Assembly (NCBI GenBank): GCA_036852015.1
Contig: JAANDG010000443.1
Span: 1-64,000, forward strand
Source of the DNA: Pelodera strongyloides
Taxonomy: Eukaryota; Nematoda; Chromadorea; Rhabditida; Rhabditidae
Direction of reading: 5' to 3'
Length of the DNA stretch: 64,000 bases
Shown: one piece after another, positions 48,460 to 61,347 of the stretch
How the letters are laid out: each line of letters opens with the position of its first letter
Position numbering within the stretch: position 1 is the first letter of the stretch
Translations under genes and position numbers: made by a program
The notes under the pieces: model-generated
The model's input: the letters and a program-made list of their open reading frames with translations, nothing else
What the model was told of the DNA's origin: nothing
The model's database searches: none

Positions 48460-51400
48460 CTATTCAGGGAAAACTTCCGGAATTCGCCCCTGAAGCACCT
48501 GAAGCCAGAACAGGTCCTTGGCGACGAGCAAATGATTTATCTCTTGGTAGAAATAGGAGATTTGACTGTTGAGGACGAATTTGAAGGATAAACCATGAGA
48601 GCCTGGAAACTTCAAATAAATTAAAAACAATGGCGAAAGAACATAACATTGATTTACGTCTACTTTATCAGACCACATAACCTTCCGAGCAAAAAAAAGG
48701 CATGCGCGTGAACTTAAACTTACTCAATAAGTCGTATACTTCGTCCAAAATAGCCTCGCTGAAGATGTCCAATCGAATAAATAAGGCAAGCTGGCTGGTG
48801 AGACCTGTCGCCTGAAATTGCCTTGATCATGATCAGTGCTGCTTTTAGTTTTTCTCTGCCTCTTCTGGGTTGATTGTTGTAGGAAATTACAAATACAATT
48901 TTCTTTGTCGGAATACGTGAATCATTGTCGTCTCCAAACTGTAATCACATTTAACAGAGTTCTGATAAAACATAGTTCATTCTTATAATATATTAAATTT
49001 GTACATGGAAGGCTTATGGATCTTTCTCACTTATGTCCTGAAATATACGACTAGAAACCAACCTCAACATATGCTTTCAAATCTTCGAACGTAAATGTGT
49101 TCGGAATAAGAATGAAGAGAAATATCGGATGCGACCCATTTCCGAGTCGGATCAACGATTCAGAGGTAACTCGGAATGGAGCGAACGCCGACAAATACAT
49201 CTCAACCTGTGATATATCAGATGATTGGTCGTATATAATTAAAGGGATCGGCTCACCTTAAATTGTGCCTGTTTTTTTTGTTTCTTTATTTTCTATAAGG
49301 GATAATAAAAATTTGGAATACAAAAAGTAGTGTTTAATTTCAATACTCACGAAGATATTAGGTGATAAAGTGGTGGATCGATCGCCCCGAAATGAAAAAG
49401 TGTAATTGTCCTGCCTTGTTTGTATGGGACAATTAACACTTTTTCATTTCGGGCCGATCGATCCACCACTTTATCACGTAATATCTTCGTGAATATTGAA
49501 ATATAACACTACTTTTTGTATTCCAAATTTTTATTATCCCTTATAGAAAATAAAGAAACAGAAAAAACAGACACGATTTGAGGTGAGCCGATCCCTTTAA
49601 TGGTGGCATATAGACATTGGATTGTCTGACTTCTGACATCTACATTAAAGTATATCAATTTTGGTGACATTGTTTGCCGGCCACTATCATACTTCCACTC
49701 CATTACAATAATCCTTGCACATAGCAAAACAAAGCTCTCACTCGTTGTGTATAAGTTCCAACTCCTCGTATTACGAACTTGGTGACATTTTCCAGAGTAG
49801 TTGGTGATAGAAGGTCTTCCGTTATTTCAGCCTGCCCAGCAAAAGCAAGCTCCATAAGGTAGCTTTCGTCCTCACTTTCAAGCTGCAACCGCATGCTTTC
49901 ATTCATCGTCCAACAGAAAAAGCACTGTTCTATTTAGGTCTTGATTAGTTGTCAAAACCCTTACCGAAAGATAAACCATTCGAGGCGATAGAACTCGGAT
50001 GAATTGGGGAAGTAAATCAAACTGGGCTGGAGCGAATGCTGGTCTGTCAATCTAAAAACTACTTTGTTATAGATACTCCTCAACCTCAACACTTCATAAA
50101 AGTTCATGCATACCGTGATAGAAAACGTTATTCTAATGTGTACGACGCACCCAACAGGAAGTCTCACTTTGCCCGCACCTTTTATACCAGCACAATATTT
50201 CACGAAGGCACTAATTTGGCTAATTTTCACATACGGGTATTTTAAAAACAAGATAAGAAGAATAAATTGATGTATACTATGTACGAAGTCTCGCAACTCA
50301 AGTCTCTCAATTCGATCGTATTCTGTTAGGCGATGTTGTGAAACGGCCAATGTTTGATAAAATGCCAGAAAGTTTTCGATGTCTTCGTATGCTGGTTGCT
50401 CCTGAAAAGGCGAATTTGTTTAGTATGGAGCAGCACAATTTGGAGCAGCACAAATACATATATTAAATTAGAGCAAGCTCTGGATGAAAAAATAGTTGGA
50501 GCCACGCCCCACCGTCAATACCGGAAGCGGTCGACGGTCTTTATGATAACTTGGTCAACAAATAATGAAGAATAAACGTACCAGCTTCATGCAGCTGAAC
50601 TTGAATTGTCTGCATAAGTAGTATATGTGTCGCGCCACTTCTTTTGATGGGTTTTGGCATAGGTAAGGTGTTGGCTCGCGCATGCACGGTCCAATGTGCT
50701 TTGTCTGTACTGGAATTAAATTGTTCTGATTGTCGCGTAACATAAACTAAGCTAGCGCTGACAAAAACCATTAAAAATCTATAAGCAGAAAAAACCTTGT
50801 TTACGTAGAAGCGAAAGATATGCCTTGTGACGATGGCACTCCTCGCAAGCACGAGAACGCGGCAGGCAATCTGGAATGTTTCAACTTCGTTATTGAACTA
50901 ATTTCAAGTAATAGATCTTCTTCCGACATTTTGCTTTCCCGGCTTGCCGGACGGTGCTAATTCTGTATTTGCACGTAATAAATTATTATATTAATTAGTA
51001 TAATTACTCACTTGGATGAGCAAACAGTTTACTATAATAGCGATTCACATCCAGTTCCGGTACTGCGTCGTCTTCGAGAAACTTGATTTGCATGCAAAAT
51101 TCCCGAATGTTATCGATCTTCAGTTGAATTGGTGAAGGCCGGCTACCAGGTCTGTTGAACCGATGGTACTGTAGAGGATAAACATATCAGTAATGAAGAT
51201 CATGGACCCAAAAGTTAAATTAGTCGCCTTCCACTCATTCTCAATTGGGGTGTAGGTTCTACCAACAAAAATATTTTGAAGGCCTACGTCTTGACTGTTT
51301 GTAAGAGTCTCATAGCTCATAGCTGCGGAATAAAACAACACTCAAACATACTCTACTCATTATATGGTACATCCATTTCCTGCGAAGTCTTAGTTGTTCT

Positions 51401-51708
51401 TGCTGCACGAAAGAATCAAGCACCCTGAAATAGAAATCAGCATTTTGTGAGGATCAAACTCTCAACTATAGCTATTTTCCTTCACCGAATTAACTAAAAC
51501 TAAAATATTTTACGGCAAACTATAATGATATAAATTTTACCTGCAGATATAAAATTGAGAATTGGAAACCCACTTTGATGTCAATCGACAAGAATGAAGA
51601 TCGTTAAAGTCGAGAAATTGGAGTATCATTCGTAAGACATCGTTGGGTAGATCGAGCAGTAAATTGAATACACTTGTTTTATAAAGTTCACCAGTACATT
51701 CCTTCATT
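48460..51708 (-). CDS. F-box protein with long divergent C-terminus
   Basis: F-box proteins are substrate receptors of SCF ubiquitin ligases. Exon 1 (51,708-51,541, 56 codons) starts MKECTGELYK and holds the F-box LLDLPNDVLRMILQFLDFND with LHSCRLTSK after it. Later exons: 51,168-51,012, a poorly bounded exon near 50,915-50,825, then 50,401-50,231, 50,051-49,965, 49,924-49,742, 49,206-49,063, 48,938-48,891, 48,811-48,724 and 48,602-48,460 (stop TAG). From 50,401 onward every junction keeps the frame. The C-terminal part probably binds the target. Its family is not clear to me, but expansion of such genes is typical of nematodes. Splicing between 51,541 and 50,401 is uncertain. Confidence 0.75.
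49239..49600. mobile_element. TTAA palindromic element, family B
   Basis: Same terminal sequence (TTAAAGGGATCGGCTCACCT) and inner arms as the copy at 19,742. It is inserted in an intron of the F-box gene on the opposite strand. Confidence 0.9.
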
Positions 51709-52436
51709 ATTTTATAACTACCTATACTTCACAGAGAATTTATTGATACCTGTAAAACATGTTCTTAAAATTCAACGGTACAAAAATTTCTTTATGAAAT
51801 ACAACAAAAGAAAAAATATCCAAGCACAAGGACCCAAAATTGTGGCCAATTTTCGCCTGGTGGATCACAGAAAGGTAATAATAAGAGCTGAGTCTACTTC
51901 CAGGAAAACGCGTTCTTGAATTTTCGTAATTTTAGTACAAATTCATGATACAATAAACTACTTTTATAAATAGTCTGTATAAACACGGCGAACACAAATT
52001 TCATTACTTTCATTCGAGTGGGAGTACAAAGGAAACAATAAAGCCCAATATCAACTGATGAAGAGAGTGAAAGCAAACTCAGCGAGCGCATTTGTTGTTT
52101 ACAGCAAAGCAGCGCTTGCAAAACACACACAAACACGTGACCCAAGGACAAAGGACCTAAATATTAAAAAGGAAGCCTTCCAATTAATTTAGTATTATTT
52201 TCTGATGTAACCAATCGCTTTGCATTGCACTTTGCTTTATATATTGCAATCTAGCATTGGGCCTTTGCGTTCAAGTTTTCGCCATACTTTCCAAAATGGT
52301 AAATAGACAGTTACGATTAAAATATTTTCACGGCAAATTGGGACGGATTTTGCAGAGGAATTTTTCATCCTAAAGGAAGTTATTTCAGATATTTCAAGGA
52401 ATGGTTATGATGACCAGAAGAGTTTATTATGTTTGG

Positions 52437-55400
52437 TTATAACTGATTTAAAATGTTCTTCTTTCCTTTTAATTGCATGCGATACGTTTTATTGATCCTG
52501 CGATGAGTGGCAAACTTGTTCTGAAACGGAAATTGTACTGGAAAACGTCTTAATTGACAGATTTCAAGTGCTAGGTGCTTTCCAGTCCTCACAGCACAGC
52601 CGTCACCTACAATACAAGAGTGAATACTCCAAATGTCTACATTACATCGATGCAAGCAAATTAAAGAAGTACGTTACTTCACAAACATGTACCTCCATTT
52701 TTCATTACGTAGATTTCTCTTCCCTGCTTCTTGCACACAACTGATCGATACTTTTTGTAGCAATCGACAAACTTGAAGAGTTTGGAACCTTGCTCGTATT
52801 TCAAGTGATCGGCACGGATCTGGAAAAATAGGCAGAATAATTTTGGCGTCGCCGATTTTGCATTATTTGCATTGACTGCACACTGCACCATGCCTACAGG
52901 TACAGGGACATTTCTGGTGTTGGTTGGATGACTTTCTTACAAATGCACTGATTTTCAGTAAGCATTGTTATTGTACTATCAATATTTATTTCACAAATAA
53001 TAAGCTTGGCTTGCGATTTGCGCCAAACTTGACACAGGGAAATGAATGTGAGGAACTATCGGACAAACAAAAATAAAATACTCGTCTTCTAACTTACCAC
53101 CAAGCATCGATCTCTTTCCTGTGCAGGTACCAGGCTTCCATATGAGGAACCGTCCGTCCAAACACCGTCGTGTCCATTCCAACGATAACCAAGAAGCGGG
53201 AAGTTGTGCTCATCTGTCTTATCCATTGGAGGCCAAGTGTTTCCGGCCATCGTTTGTTCTAAAAAAAGAATGGTTTTAAAGGAAGGCAGTCACTTCAAAT
53301 TCAACCTTTTTATTAAATATAAGAAGATTTATGAAACAATATGCAGATAATAAAAAGGCATAAAGCAGAGAACTCGGGGAGATAAATCAATGAGAATGAA
53401 TTTTGGTAAATTACCATTGCCGGGGCATATATGCAATTGCCAGGGATACTTGGAGAGTAAACAGCCTGTAGTGTTGCACCTGGCGTGTGGGTTATCACCG
53501 CGAGGTTTTTATTATCAACCGCTATGCGGGCAATCATAAACAACGGTATAGCGCAGTGATTTCGCTCCCTGGGTTAAATTTTTAGTAAATTGACACTGGA
53601 AATGTATTTTTCTAGGTACCTTGTTATGTTTATGGACAATTGAAGTAAAAGGGGAAATTGAAGTGACTGCGGTCCTTTAAGCCACAATTTTTGGCATATA
53701 AGAAACGAAGTGGCATGGCAAATAACAAGCCACCATACAGGAAAGAATTCCTACCAACGATGAAATCCAATTCCTCCTGTGTGTGAACGGAAGCCGCGTG
53801 ACCGCCCCTAGCAACACACTCGCCTTCGGCGTTGATACCGGTAACATTGAACACTTGCTAAAATTAGAGGATTACCAAATCACATTGGTTGGATTTGTCG
53901 GAGAGCCCATCAACTTCATAATCGGTCCAATCAAGAGACTTTTCCAGGTCATTTTTCTAGGTGACTCACACTTAGCCCTGCAGGATCTATTGTGGAAAAA
54001 TACATTAGTGTCTCTGCGTACCCTATAACAATATCCAGTCGAGACTTTTCCGGCCCAACCTTCTGGACAGTAGATTCCACGTTCTCCTAAAAATAAGCGG
54101 TATTAAAAACGAAAAAGTATAACATGTAAGGTTCTTGTAGCTAAAGTTGCAAGCTAGCGTTTTCTTTACCTGTAGAAGAAGAGTTGCCCTCTACACTCGG
54201 TGTTTTAGTTGAGATGCCAGTTTCTGGCGTGTCACTAGCAGGTGTTCCTGCAAACATTAATCATGAAGCAAACTACAAACACAACCAAACTACAAGAAGT
54301 TTAGGCGATTTACGATAATTTACGTGCCTCGAGCTAACTAAAATATTACTATTTTTATATCTATGCTGCGTACATAAAATTTCTATAATGTGGCTACATT
54401 ATCAAACCGCGATGGTAATATAGTATAGATAGATCCTTATACTCACTCACTTCATATGTGCTTAAGACCTTCATTACAAGCAACCTAGACATGTTTTTAA
54501 AAATAACGCAAAAGTTGTACGTACCTCGTCCAATGGCACTTGGGAATCTGATGCCTAAATTTTTTTTGTATATATTGTAATAAAAATGCTTTATATGCAT
54601 TATGAACATTTCGTAAATATAGGTTTAGTTTGATGGGCCTGTCCCTTTAAACTGAGAACTATCATATCATATTTAATAAAAATTAAAAGTGATGATTCTA
54701 ATTTTAAAAAAAACTTGCGTTCCCCATCGAGAATGCATTCACGGGCAGGGTCGATTATTAGACTCACATTTGTCTAAAAGATAGATGTCTTATTGTCGCG
54801 CCAATTGAGTGAAGCGAGATTACGGGCAATTATGATTTAGAACAAAATACATAAAACTCCTGAATTATGGTTATGAGTTATGATAATGGTAAGTTGCAAT
54901 AAATTATTATTATATCGCACGGTTAATTGTGTTTATGAATAAAAATTTAAACTCCTTATACTCAAATGGCTGGATATAATTGTGTCATAGTTTTTATCAA
55001 ATTAAACAAATTACAGTTGTCAAATAGCAAACAATAAAGCAGTAAAGTCATAACAAACCGAGCACATGATTGCCTCGGGGCCGACGGGAGCTATCGTCAA
55101 AGATGTACAATAGGTGATAAAGTTAGATAATTTGGAACCCATTTGCCTTTTGAATAAATCGCACTCTTTATTGGCGTATCCAGGAATGGGAATTCTTCCT
55201 AAATCTCTCACTTTACTGACGGTTATGCCCTCCTAAATATGTAGCATTACGACGAACAGTATTTACGTCGATTAAAGGAGGAGACTCACGAGAACGAAGT
55301 GCTCAAATGGTTTCCTTTTATCTAAAGGTGAGGTATTACATTCCGAAAGACATGCCTTTCAAAGCAAAAGCTTTTAATGGGAAGGAGTAAAGCAATTTAA

Positions 55401-58400
55401 AACTATGCATTCTATAAAAATTTTTGGATCGTAGTAAATAGTTGATTTCCATAGTGGGCATGCAAATTTTGTGCTGGCTTGCAAAATGACTTGAAAATTT
55501 GCTTGCCCAGTATGGAAATCAACTATTTACTACTATCCAAAATATTTAAAACATTCACACGTCTACAAAGACATTCATTATTGGTGAAACGCATAATATT
55601 AGTTTGGAGCTCCATTAGACAAATGGCACCATGCAAATTTGCCATTGAAGGTGCTCTGCGTAGAGCAGCCTGCCACCCGTATCATAAGCTAGCCTAGCTC
55701 AACAGGTGGAGCTTTGGACTGTGAATCGGTAGATTGTGTGCTGTGGGTTCGGATCCCGCCAGCAGTAATGATTTTGCATCTTGTCGGAATTTTTCTTTAT
55801 GAAAGGATTTTGTTGTGGATAATGTGACATACATCTAAACGCTTCTTCAGTTTATAATAAGATTTCGAAGAGTAGCCCACACAATGTTCAAAAAAAGATC
55901 TTACCGGTCCAGTTTAGTCCAAAACACTTTTCGCAAACCTGCTGCCGGAGGCCGCGCTTGGTATTGCGACGTACGTTATCCTTAAAGGAAAGTTACGATA
56001 TTTTCGCGATTTTTATTTGATTTTCAGGAAGTTATGAAGAAAAAGTCGGTACCAATTGGAAGTTTTAGAAAAATAAACTCGGGGAAGAATTTCACTGAAA
56101 ATGAGAGCTACTAGACTACAGTAGATGCAGAATTTCCCGGACAGAGTGAGTATAATACTATTAATACACTGCAGTGTTTGATATAATGACACCGCAGGGT
56201 ATCCATTCTTATGTATTAAGTGAGTGTAGGTGCTAGAGTCGCGTTTGCCATCCTTATGGTCTAGTCTAATGCTCATCGATTCCCATCGACGATACTTAAT
56301 GGAGGGGGCTCACGAGATCTAAGTGTGCGATTTCTTCCTTCTTATAGATAGATGACGGTAATTGCTTCCAATACTTCCTTCCATCGCTTCTGGCCTCTGG
56401 CTAAGATCAATGTGTATGTGTAAACTAGAGTGGGGTCAAAACGGGTTGAGCGGTGAACCGCTCACAAAGATGCGAGTCAGTGAGTTGAACCGCCCTTTTG
56501 TGAAAATGAGGGTTCGGGTTGACCCGGGCCGGCCTTGCGAAAAAGGGGTGACTCCGGGTCAGAGCCGAAAATCAAAAAGAAAAACGGACGGGTTACCTAT
56601 GTTAACTTAAACTTCTCGATAATATTTAGTATGTTCCATACGAGAATAATTACCCTCTACCGTTTACAAATATAATTACATTTACTTGACGGAAGATCCG
56701 TAAATTGGAAATGATTCACGTGGGTCACTCACCCCGGGTTGGCTCATGAGTGACTCTCTTGTTGAATCGCCTAGGTGGTTCACGTGTGAACCGGGTTGAC
56801 CCGTGAACCGCGCGGGATGAGTCACTCATGTGAATCGCTCAACCCGTTTTGGCCCCACTCTAGTGTAAACATGCCTTATGAAACAATTTTTTTTTAATTA
56901 GAAGGAATAAATCAATATAATGCTTAGAATGTCATCAAAATTCTTGACCGTAGCCTTTGTGTCCCGAGTGTATCTGAAATCTGACTCTTATTCTATGTGT
57001 CACGGGGGTATCTAGCTGTAGTTGCACCCTTATTTTCTTATTTTGGTTCCCCAGATACCCTCGGGACTAGAGTGGGGTCAAAGCGACTCATTTTGCGAGC
57101 CGGCTCGCGAGTCGCTTGTTGACGAGCCGAGTCACCTTTCTAACAGAGAGCGGTTACGGGTTCAGCCGCGAGTCGCGCCCAAAATAAAACGACTCGCGAC
57201 TCAACCCGTGAGCCGTGTTCAAAATAAAACGACTCGCGACTCAACTTACTATAAATTATAGTATTTTTCGTTATTTAATCAGCAAAATATAAGAAAAATA
57301 TCATTTTTGTAAAGAACAAAAGTTACTATGTACAGAAATCGTCATAAGGAGAGCGGAATTTGGAAATACTGAGCGTTTACTACATATTATACACGGCCAT
57401 TTTTATTGATTATTTGGTGATTTTTTTCTTTTAATTCGTAACCATAATAGGTTCTTCTCTTTACAATTTACGTTTCTGGTTACTTTCTATTTTTATTAGC
57501 CATCTATAGCTTTCCACCACTATGCAGCTTTTATGAAGACTGCTTTATAAGTAGCTGAAAGCCAACAATTCCAGTTTAGACGCTTACATTTTTACAGTTC
57601 AATTGTTTTTTTGCAAATGGTTTGTTGAATTTAATCATTTTTTCGAAATTATATAAATTAGCAGGAGCTTGCTCGACTCGCGAGTCGCAAGTGCGGGTCC
57701 GGGGTGAGTCGACTCACCTCCCGAGCCGCAAGGCGGGTCACAGGCGAGCCGGCTCAACCCGTGAGTCGCGCTTCGGCGAGCCGGCTCTGAGTCGCTTTGA
57801 CCCCACTCTACTCGGGACACACACAATTAGGCTATGGTTAAAAATTTTGATAGAATTCAAAGCATAATATTGATTTATTCCTTCCAAAAAAGCTTTTGCT
57901 TCATAAGACATTTTCTTGGAAGCAAATACATCATCTATCGATAAGAAGGAAGAAATCATACACTTAGATCTCGTGAGCCTCCTCCCAGTGATTCTTCCAA
58001 TTGTCACAAGTTACCAGGTGGATAAATTATGACACATTTCAGCTTGGTATTAAACCCATTTGCGCGGTGTGTAAGACCTTGCCAATTTTAAACCTTACTT
58101 TTTGTTGGAAATAATATGCAGGAAACCCAGATCCGGAATGTTGCGGTCTGAAAAAAAAACAATAATGATGCAAAAGTAAAAGAAAAAAACTACACTCTGG
58201 AAATTGCATGCAGTATATTAGAACAATTTAAAAAAAACTCAGGTATGCACTCTAGCAACAAAGCCTCCTGTTCTAAGGGGCTGCCTTTTCGTGTAGAGAC
58301 GCGTTCACCTTTTTGTCCCTTTCTATTATATCCGAAGAATATGTAGAAGATAATGTTGGAAAAATCAGAGAAAAAAGCTGATTTCAAGAATCAATTCAGG

Positions 58401-59201
58401 AGAAAATGCCATCAGACGAAGCGCCACAGTTAGTCAAAAAAGTTCAAAGTTGAGGACAATCAGCGTTTGCTTACACATACATTTATCAGTAAGTTGTGAC
58501 ATAAACTTATTTCTAAAGATTGATGTAGTTCTTCGAATGAGCAAAAAATGCAGATCACGGGGAGAAAGGGAGTCGGGTAGGTTTTGTATAAAAAAAGCTT
58601 ACCCCCAGCAAAATTCTTTTCTTTCATCCATTGTGAAGGCAGTGATTGTTTCCCGTTCGCAAATACCTTCATGCTCAACACAAAACGAAGTGAGCGGCAG
58701 TTTGGCTGAATTATTCGATGACATTCTTTCAAAGGTCTCTTTCAAAGGCGGATTTTTTTGCTTCAGTTTGAAAAAATGTGGCATTTTTTACAACCTTGGC
58801 CTGGAGAGCGGTACGCCGGTTGTTTGTTTATATGGGAGCTTATTTAGCTTATGGGCATGCTTCTGTGGTGAGAGGATCGATAATACGTATCGTATTTGGG
58901 GATCCACAACGGAGTAAATCAATGTTGTATAAAATTATTTCTTACCTTTATCTGTCGTGGTTCTTGGGGCAGGTGGTCTTGGTGGCCAATATGCTGAAAA
59001 AATGATGTACGAATTCAAATTGGAAAACACTTTGAAGGAACTTCCACGTACAACTCATATGCACGGAAGCCACCATCTTGTGAAACATGAGCATCTGGCC
59101 TCAGTATTAACTTATTATTAAGAACATTTAGTTGTACCTGATGCTACATCAAGTGCTACCGCCACAAGGACCAGCAGGAGCAGAATACTTTGTCCTCGCA
59201 T
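52437..59201 (-). CDS. Secreted C-type lectin-like protein with Thr/Pro linkers
   Basis: Eleven exons: 59,201-59,138, 58,993-58,946, 58,738-58,603, 58,147-58,099, 55,980-55,905, 54,247-54,170, 54,086-53,970, 53,853-53,755, 53,258-53,098, 52,819-52,693 and 52,606-52,437. The phases agree and the total is 1,125 bases (374 residues). Order: signal peptide MRGQSILLLLVLVAVAL; a Pro/Thr linker; a Cys-containing segment (FCVEHEGICERETI); a Ser/Thr stalk (TPASDTPETGISTKTPS); then a C-type lectin domain: IYCPEGWAG...GYCYRV, GECVARGGHAASVHTQEEL, GYRWNGHDGVWTDGSSYGSL and KFVDCYKKYRSVVC. WTDGS is kept, but no EPN/QPD sugar-binding triplet is seen, so classical Ca2+-dependent sugar binding is doubtful. 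A role in defence or recognition is inferred. Confidence 0.85.
53276..53680. mobile_element. TTAA palindromic element, family D, in lectin intron
   Basis: TTAAAGGAAGGCAGTCACTT to AAGTGACTGCGGTCCTTTAA. It lies in the intron between lectin exons 8 and 9, leaving both exons intact. A diverged relative spans about 40,790-41,236. Confidence 0.85.
54557..54650. mobile_element. Truncated family A element (one end)
   Basis: Only the right half-end remains (ggtttagtttgatgggcctg then TCCCTTTAA). The left arm is missing. It lies in an intron of the lectin gene. Confidence 0.7.
55020..55226 (-). pseudogene. Unplaced coding-like stretch inside lectin intron
   Basis: After an ATATTTAG acceptor the frame reads GITVSKVRDLGRIPIPGY ... 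ANKECDLFKRQM ... EAIMCSVCYDF and ends at TGA. It has spaced cysteines like a secreted domain. The required phase (0) does not match the neighbouring lectin exons (phase 1), so it is either an old lost exon or part of another gene. Confidence 0.35.
55272..55552. mobile_element. Family C element, right arm truncated
   Basis: Left end TTAAAGGAGGAGACTCACGA is present. The second arm stops shortly after the centre (tggaaatcaactatttacta), so the right TTAA is missing. A tRNA-like sequence follows about 130 bases later. Confidence 0.75.
55684..55765 (+). other. tRNA-derived sequence (His-like anticodon loop)
   Basis: D-arm tagctcaacaggtggagc is intact, the loop ctgtgaa would carry anticodon GTG, and T-arm gtgggttcggatcccgc is paired. 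The anticodon stem is broken (mismatches in ttgga/tcggt), the variable region is too long and the acceptor ends do not pair. It is a tRNA pseudogene or the head of a SINE, not a working tRNA. Confidence 0.5.
56299..57990. mobile_element. Family C-like element with two nested TA-flanked palindromes
   Basis: Outer ends ggagggggctcacgagatct and agatctcgtgagcctcctcc. Inside are two palindromes, 56,427-56,874 and 57,067-57,811. Both start TAGAGTGGGGTCAAA and end in its reverse complement, each with TA at both sides. Their interiors are full of ccgggttgacccg- and cgactcgcgagtcgc-type short repeats. Confidence 0.75.
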
Positions 59202-59294
59202 AGTGTCGCAGAGGAGATGGCGACTATGGTATTCAACGGTGTGGTTGTCCTTTTAAGCTGCCGGCTGCTTCGTTCCCGATACACCTCTCCTCTC

Positions 59295-59303
59295 ATTTAT
59301 ATG
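59295..59303 (-). promoter_or_regulatory. TATA-like box of the lectin gene
   Basis: Minus-strand catataaat about 95 bases before the ATG. The following bases (gagagg, cgggaa, ggcag-ttaaaagg, taccatagtcgcca) recur in the same order before the gene at 62,331. Confidence 0.6.
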
Positions 59304-60002
59304 CAACATGCACTCATTGCCACATCCAACTGACTCTGAATGAACCAAAAGACGATTCGAAATTTAGATTTGCATGCACATATCAATGCCAAAAATATCT
59401 ATCCAATCCAGCCTATACATAGAAAAAGCTTATGTTTTTGAATTTAGAAAGAGGAAAAATAAGCCCAGTATCAGTAATTAGAAAGCGAGTACCTTTTGTG
59501 GACTAAATATATTAGTTCAGCTTGCGAGAAGAACCCACGTGTACAATTTAGTTCAATCAAAGTTTCTTTGCTTTTAGTGGGTATTTTGACTTAAAGGAGG
59601 AGGCTCACGAGGATGAAGTGCTCAAATAGTTTTTTTTTTATCGAAAGATGATGGTATTAATTCCGAAAGACATACTTTACAAAAGGGAATATGCAGGCAC
59701 TCAAACTGCGTAAAACAAATGCGAAACTGGAGTTTCCATTACCAGACATGAATTTAACTAGGCGGATGCATGTGCAAATTCGAATATTCTGATTTGCATG
59801 CAAATACGTCGCTGTTCCATGCTATATGCCGATGCATGCGCACATATGCTAAATGTTTGCTCCATTGAAACTGCCGTGTAAGCCAGGGTGTCAATAAACG
59901 CGTTTACTATGGAAAAGGTGAACTTTGAACATCATTTTCTTTTAACTGGGAAACTATTAACAATTTTTGTTGTTGTTTATTTAATGGGGAACACACATTC
60001 TA

Positions 60003-60399
60003 TTAAAGGGACAGGCCCATCAAAGTAAACCTATATTTACGAAACGTTCATAATGTATATAGAGCATTTTTATTACAATATATACAAACCAAATTTCACC
60101 TACTTTCGCCCACGAGGACTTTTTCCGATGTGCTCATCCTCATATGTATACCATAAAGCTGCAGACTTGCAAGGTGTATATGCAAATTTAGCTCGCATTT
60201 TAATTTCTTGATAAATTTGCGTAGACAGCTTCGATCTCTGCAGTTTTACGGTATACATATGCGGATGAGCACATCGGAAAAAGTCCTCGAGGGCGAAAGT
60301 GGGTGAAATTTGGTTTGTATATATTGTAATAAAAATGCTCTATATACATTATGAATACTTCGTAAATATAGGTTTACTTTGATGGGCCTGTCCCTTTAA
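60003..60399. mobile_element. TTAA palindromic element, family A
   Basis: Complete copy with both TTAA ends. Its right TTAA (60,396-60,399) is also the left TTAA of the family D element that follows. Confidence 0.9.
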
Positions 60400-60826
60400 A
60401 GGATCGCAGTCACTACAAATTCGTATTTTTTATTCGCTTTTCATTAATTGTTCAAGTATGTGAAGAAAACGACGATTCCAGCGCCAAAGTACGGCAAAAC
60501 GAACTCAGGGAGAGAAATCCCTGTTTATGACTTTTACTTATATACCGTAGTTTATAATTGCCCGTATAGAGTTTCATAATAAATACCCTGCAGTGATAAA
60601 CCACGCGCCAGGTGTAACACTGCAGGCTGTTCACTCTCCAAGTACCCCAGGCAATTGCATATATGCACCGGCGTCGGTCATTTATCAAAACTCATTCTCA
60701 TTGATTTCTCTCCCTGAGTTCCGTTTTATGTGGATTTTTATGGGTTGCATATTGTTTTATAAATCTGCTTGCATCTAATAAAAATCGAATAAAAAAGTTG
60801 ATTTTGAAGTGACTGCCTTCCTTTAA
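60396..60826. mobile_element. TTAA palindromic element, family D
   Basis: Ends TTAAAGGATCGCAGTCACTA and AAGTGACTGCCTTCCTTTAA. It shares its first TTAA with the preceding family A copy. Other copies: 61,344-61,774 and 53,276-53,680. Confidence 0.85.
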
Positions 60827-61176
60827 TACAGCTTAACTTCAAAAAGGGCATACATATTCCCTTTAATTGGAAGGAGTAAATCAATATAAAACTATGAATT
60901 CTATAAAAAATTAGGATCGTAGTAAATAACTGATTTCCATAGTGGGCATGCAAATTTTGTGTTTGCTTGAAAAATGAATTGTAAATTTGCATGCCCAGTA
61001 TGGAAATGAACTATTTATTACGATCCAAAATTTTTATATAATTCATAGTTTCATATTGATTTACTCCTTCCAATTAAAAGCTTTTGCTTTGTAAAGCATG
61101 TCTTTCGGAATTTAATACCATCATCTTTCGATAAAAGTAAACTATTTGAGCATTTCATTCTCGTGAGCCTCCTCCT

Positions 61177-61347
61177 TTAAAGCGAAATACTAGCCCCTTT
61201 GGAAAATTTGCTTATGATAAGCAAATCCTATGTATCCTATGCTAATTTTGCGCGATCGACCACGGCAATCGCGCAAAATTAGCATAGGATACATAGGATT
61301 TGCTTATCATATGCAAATTTTCCAAAGGGGCTAGTATTTCGCTTTAA
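61177..61347. mobile_element. TTAA palindromic element, family F (near-perfect hairpin)
   Basis: TTAAAGCGAAATACTAGCCC to its reverse complement, almost perfect over its whole length around a gatcgaccacggc centre. It shares TTAA with the family C end on the left and with a family D copy on the right. Related copies: 1,845-1,999, 6,624-6,795 and 12,462-12,632 in the palindrome arms and duplication. Confidence 0.9.

Larger units (their letters stand above)
59591..61180. mobile_element. Family C element split by nested insertions
   Basis: Left end TTAAAGGAGGAGGCTCACGA at 59,591. The matching right half resumes at about 60,867 and ends CTCCTCCTTTAA at 61,180. The interruption (about 59,682-60,866) has its own short inverted ends (aaagggaatatg / catattcccttt) and contains the family A and family D copies. 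Confidence 0.8.

Noticed and set aside
48720..48940. von Willebrand A-like reading (IPTKKIVFVISYNN...)
   Set aside because: The part after IVF is intron: a GT donor at 48,890 and an acceptor at 48,812 give 16 and 29-codon exons that keep the F-box gene frame through to the stop.
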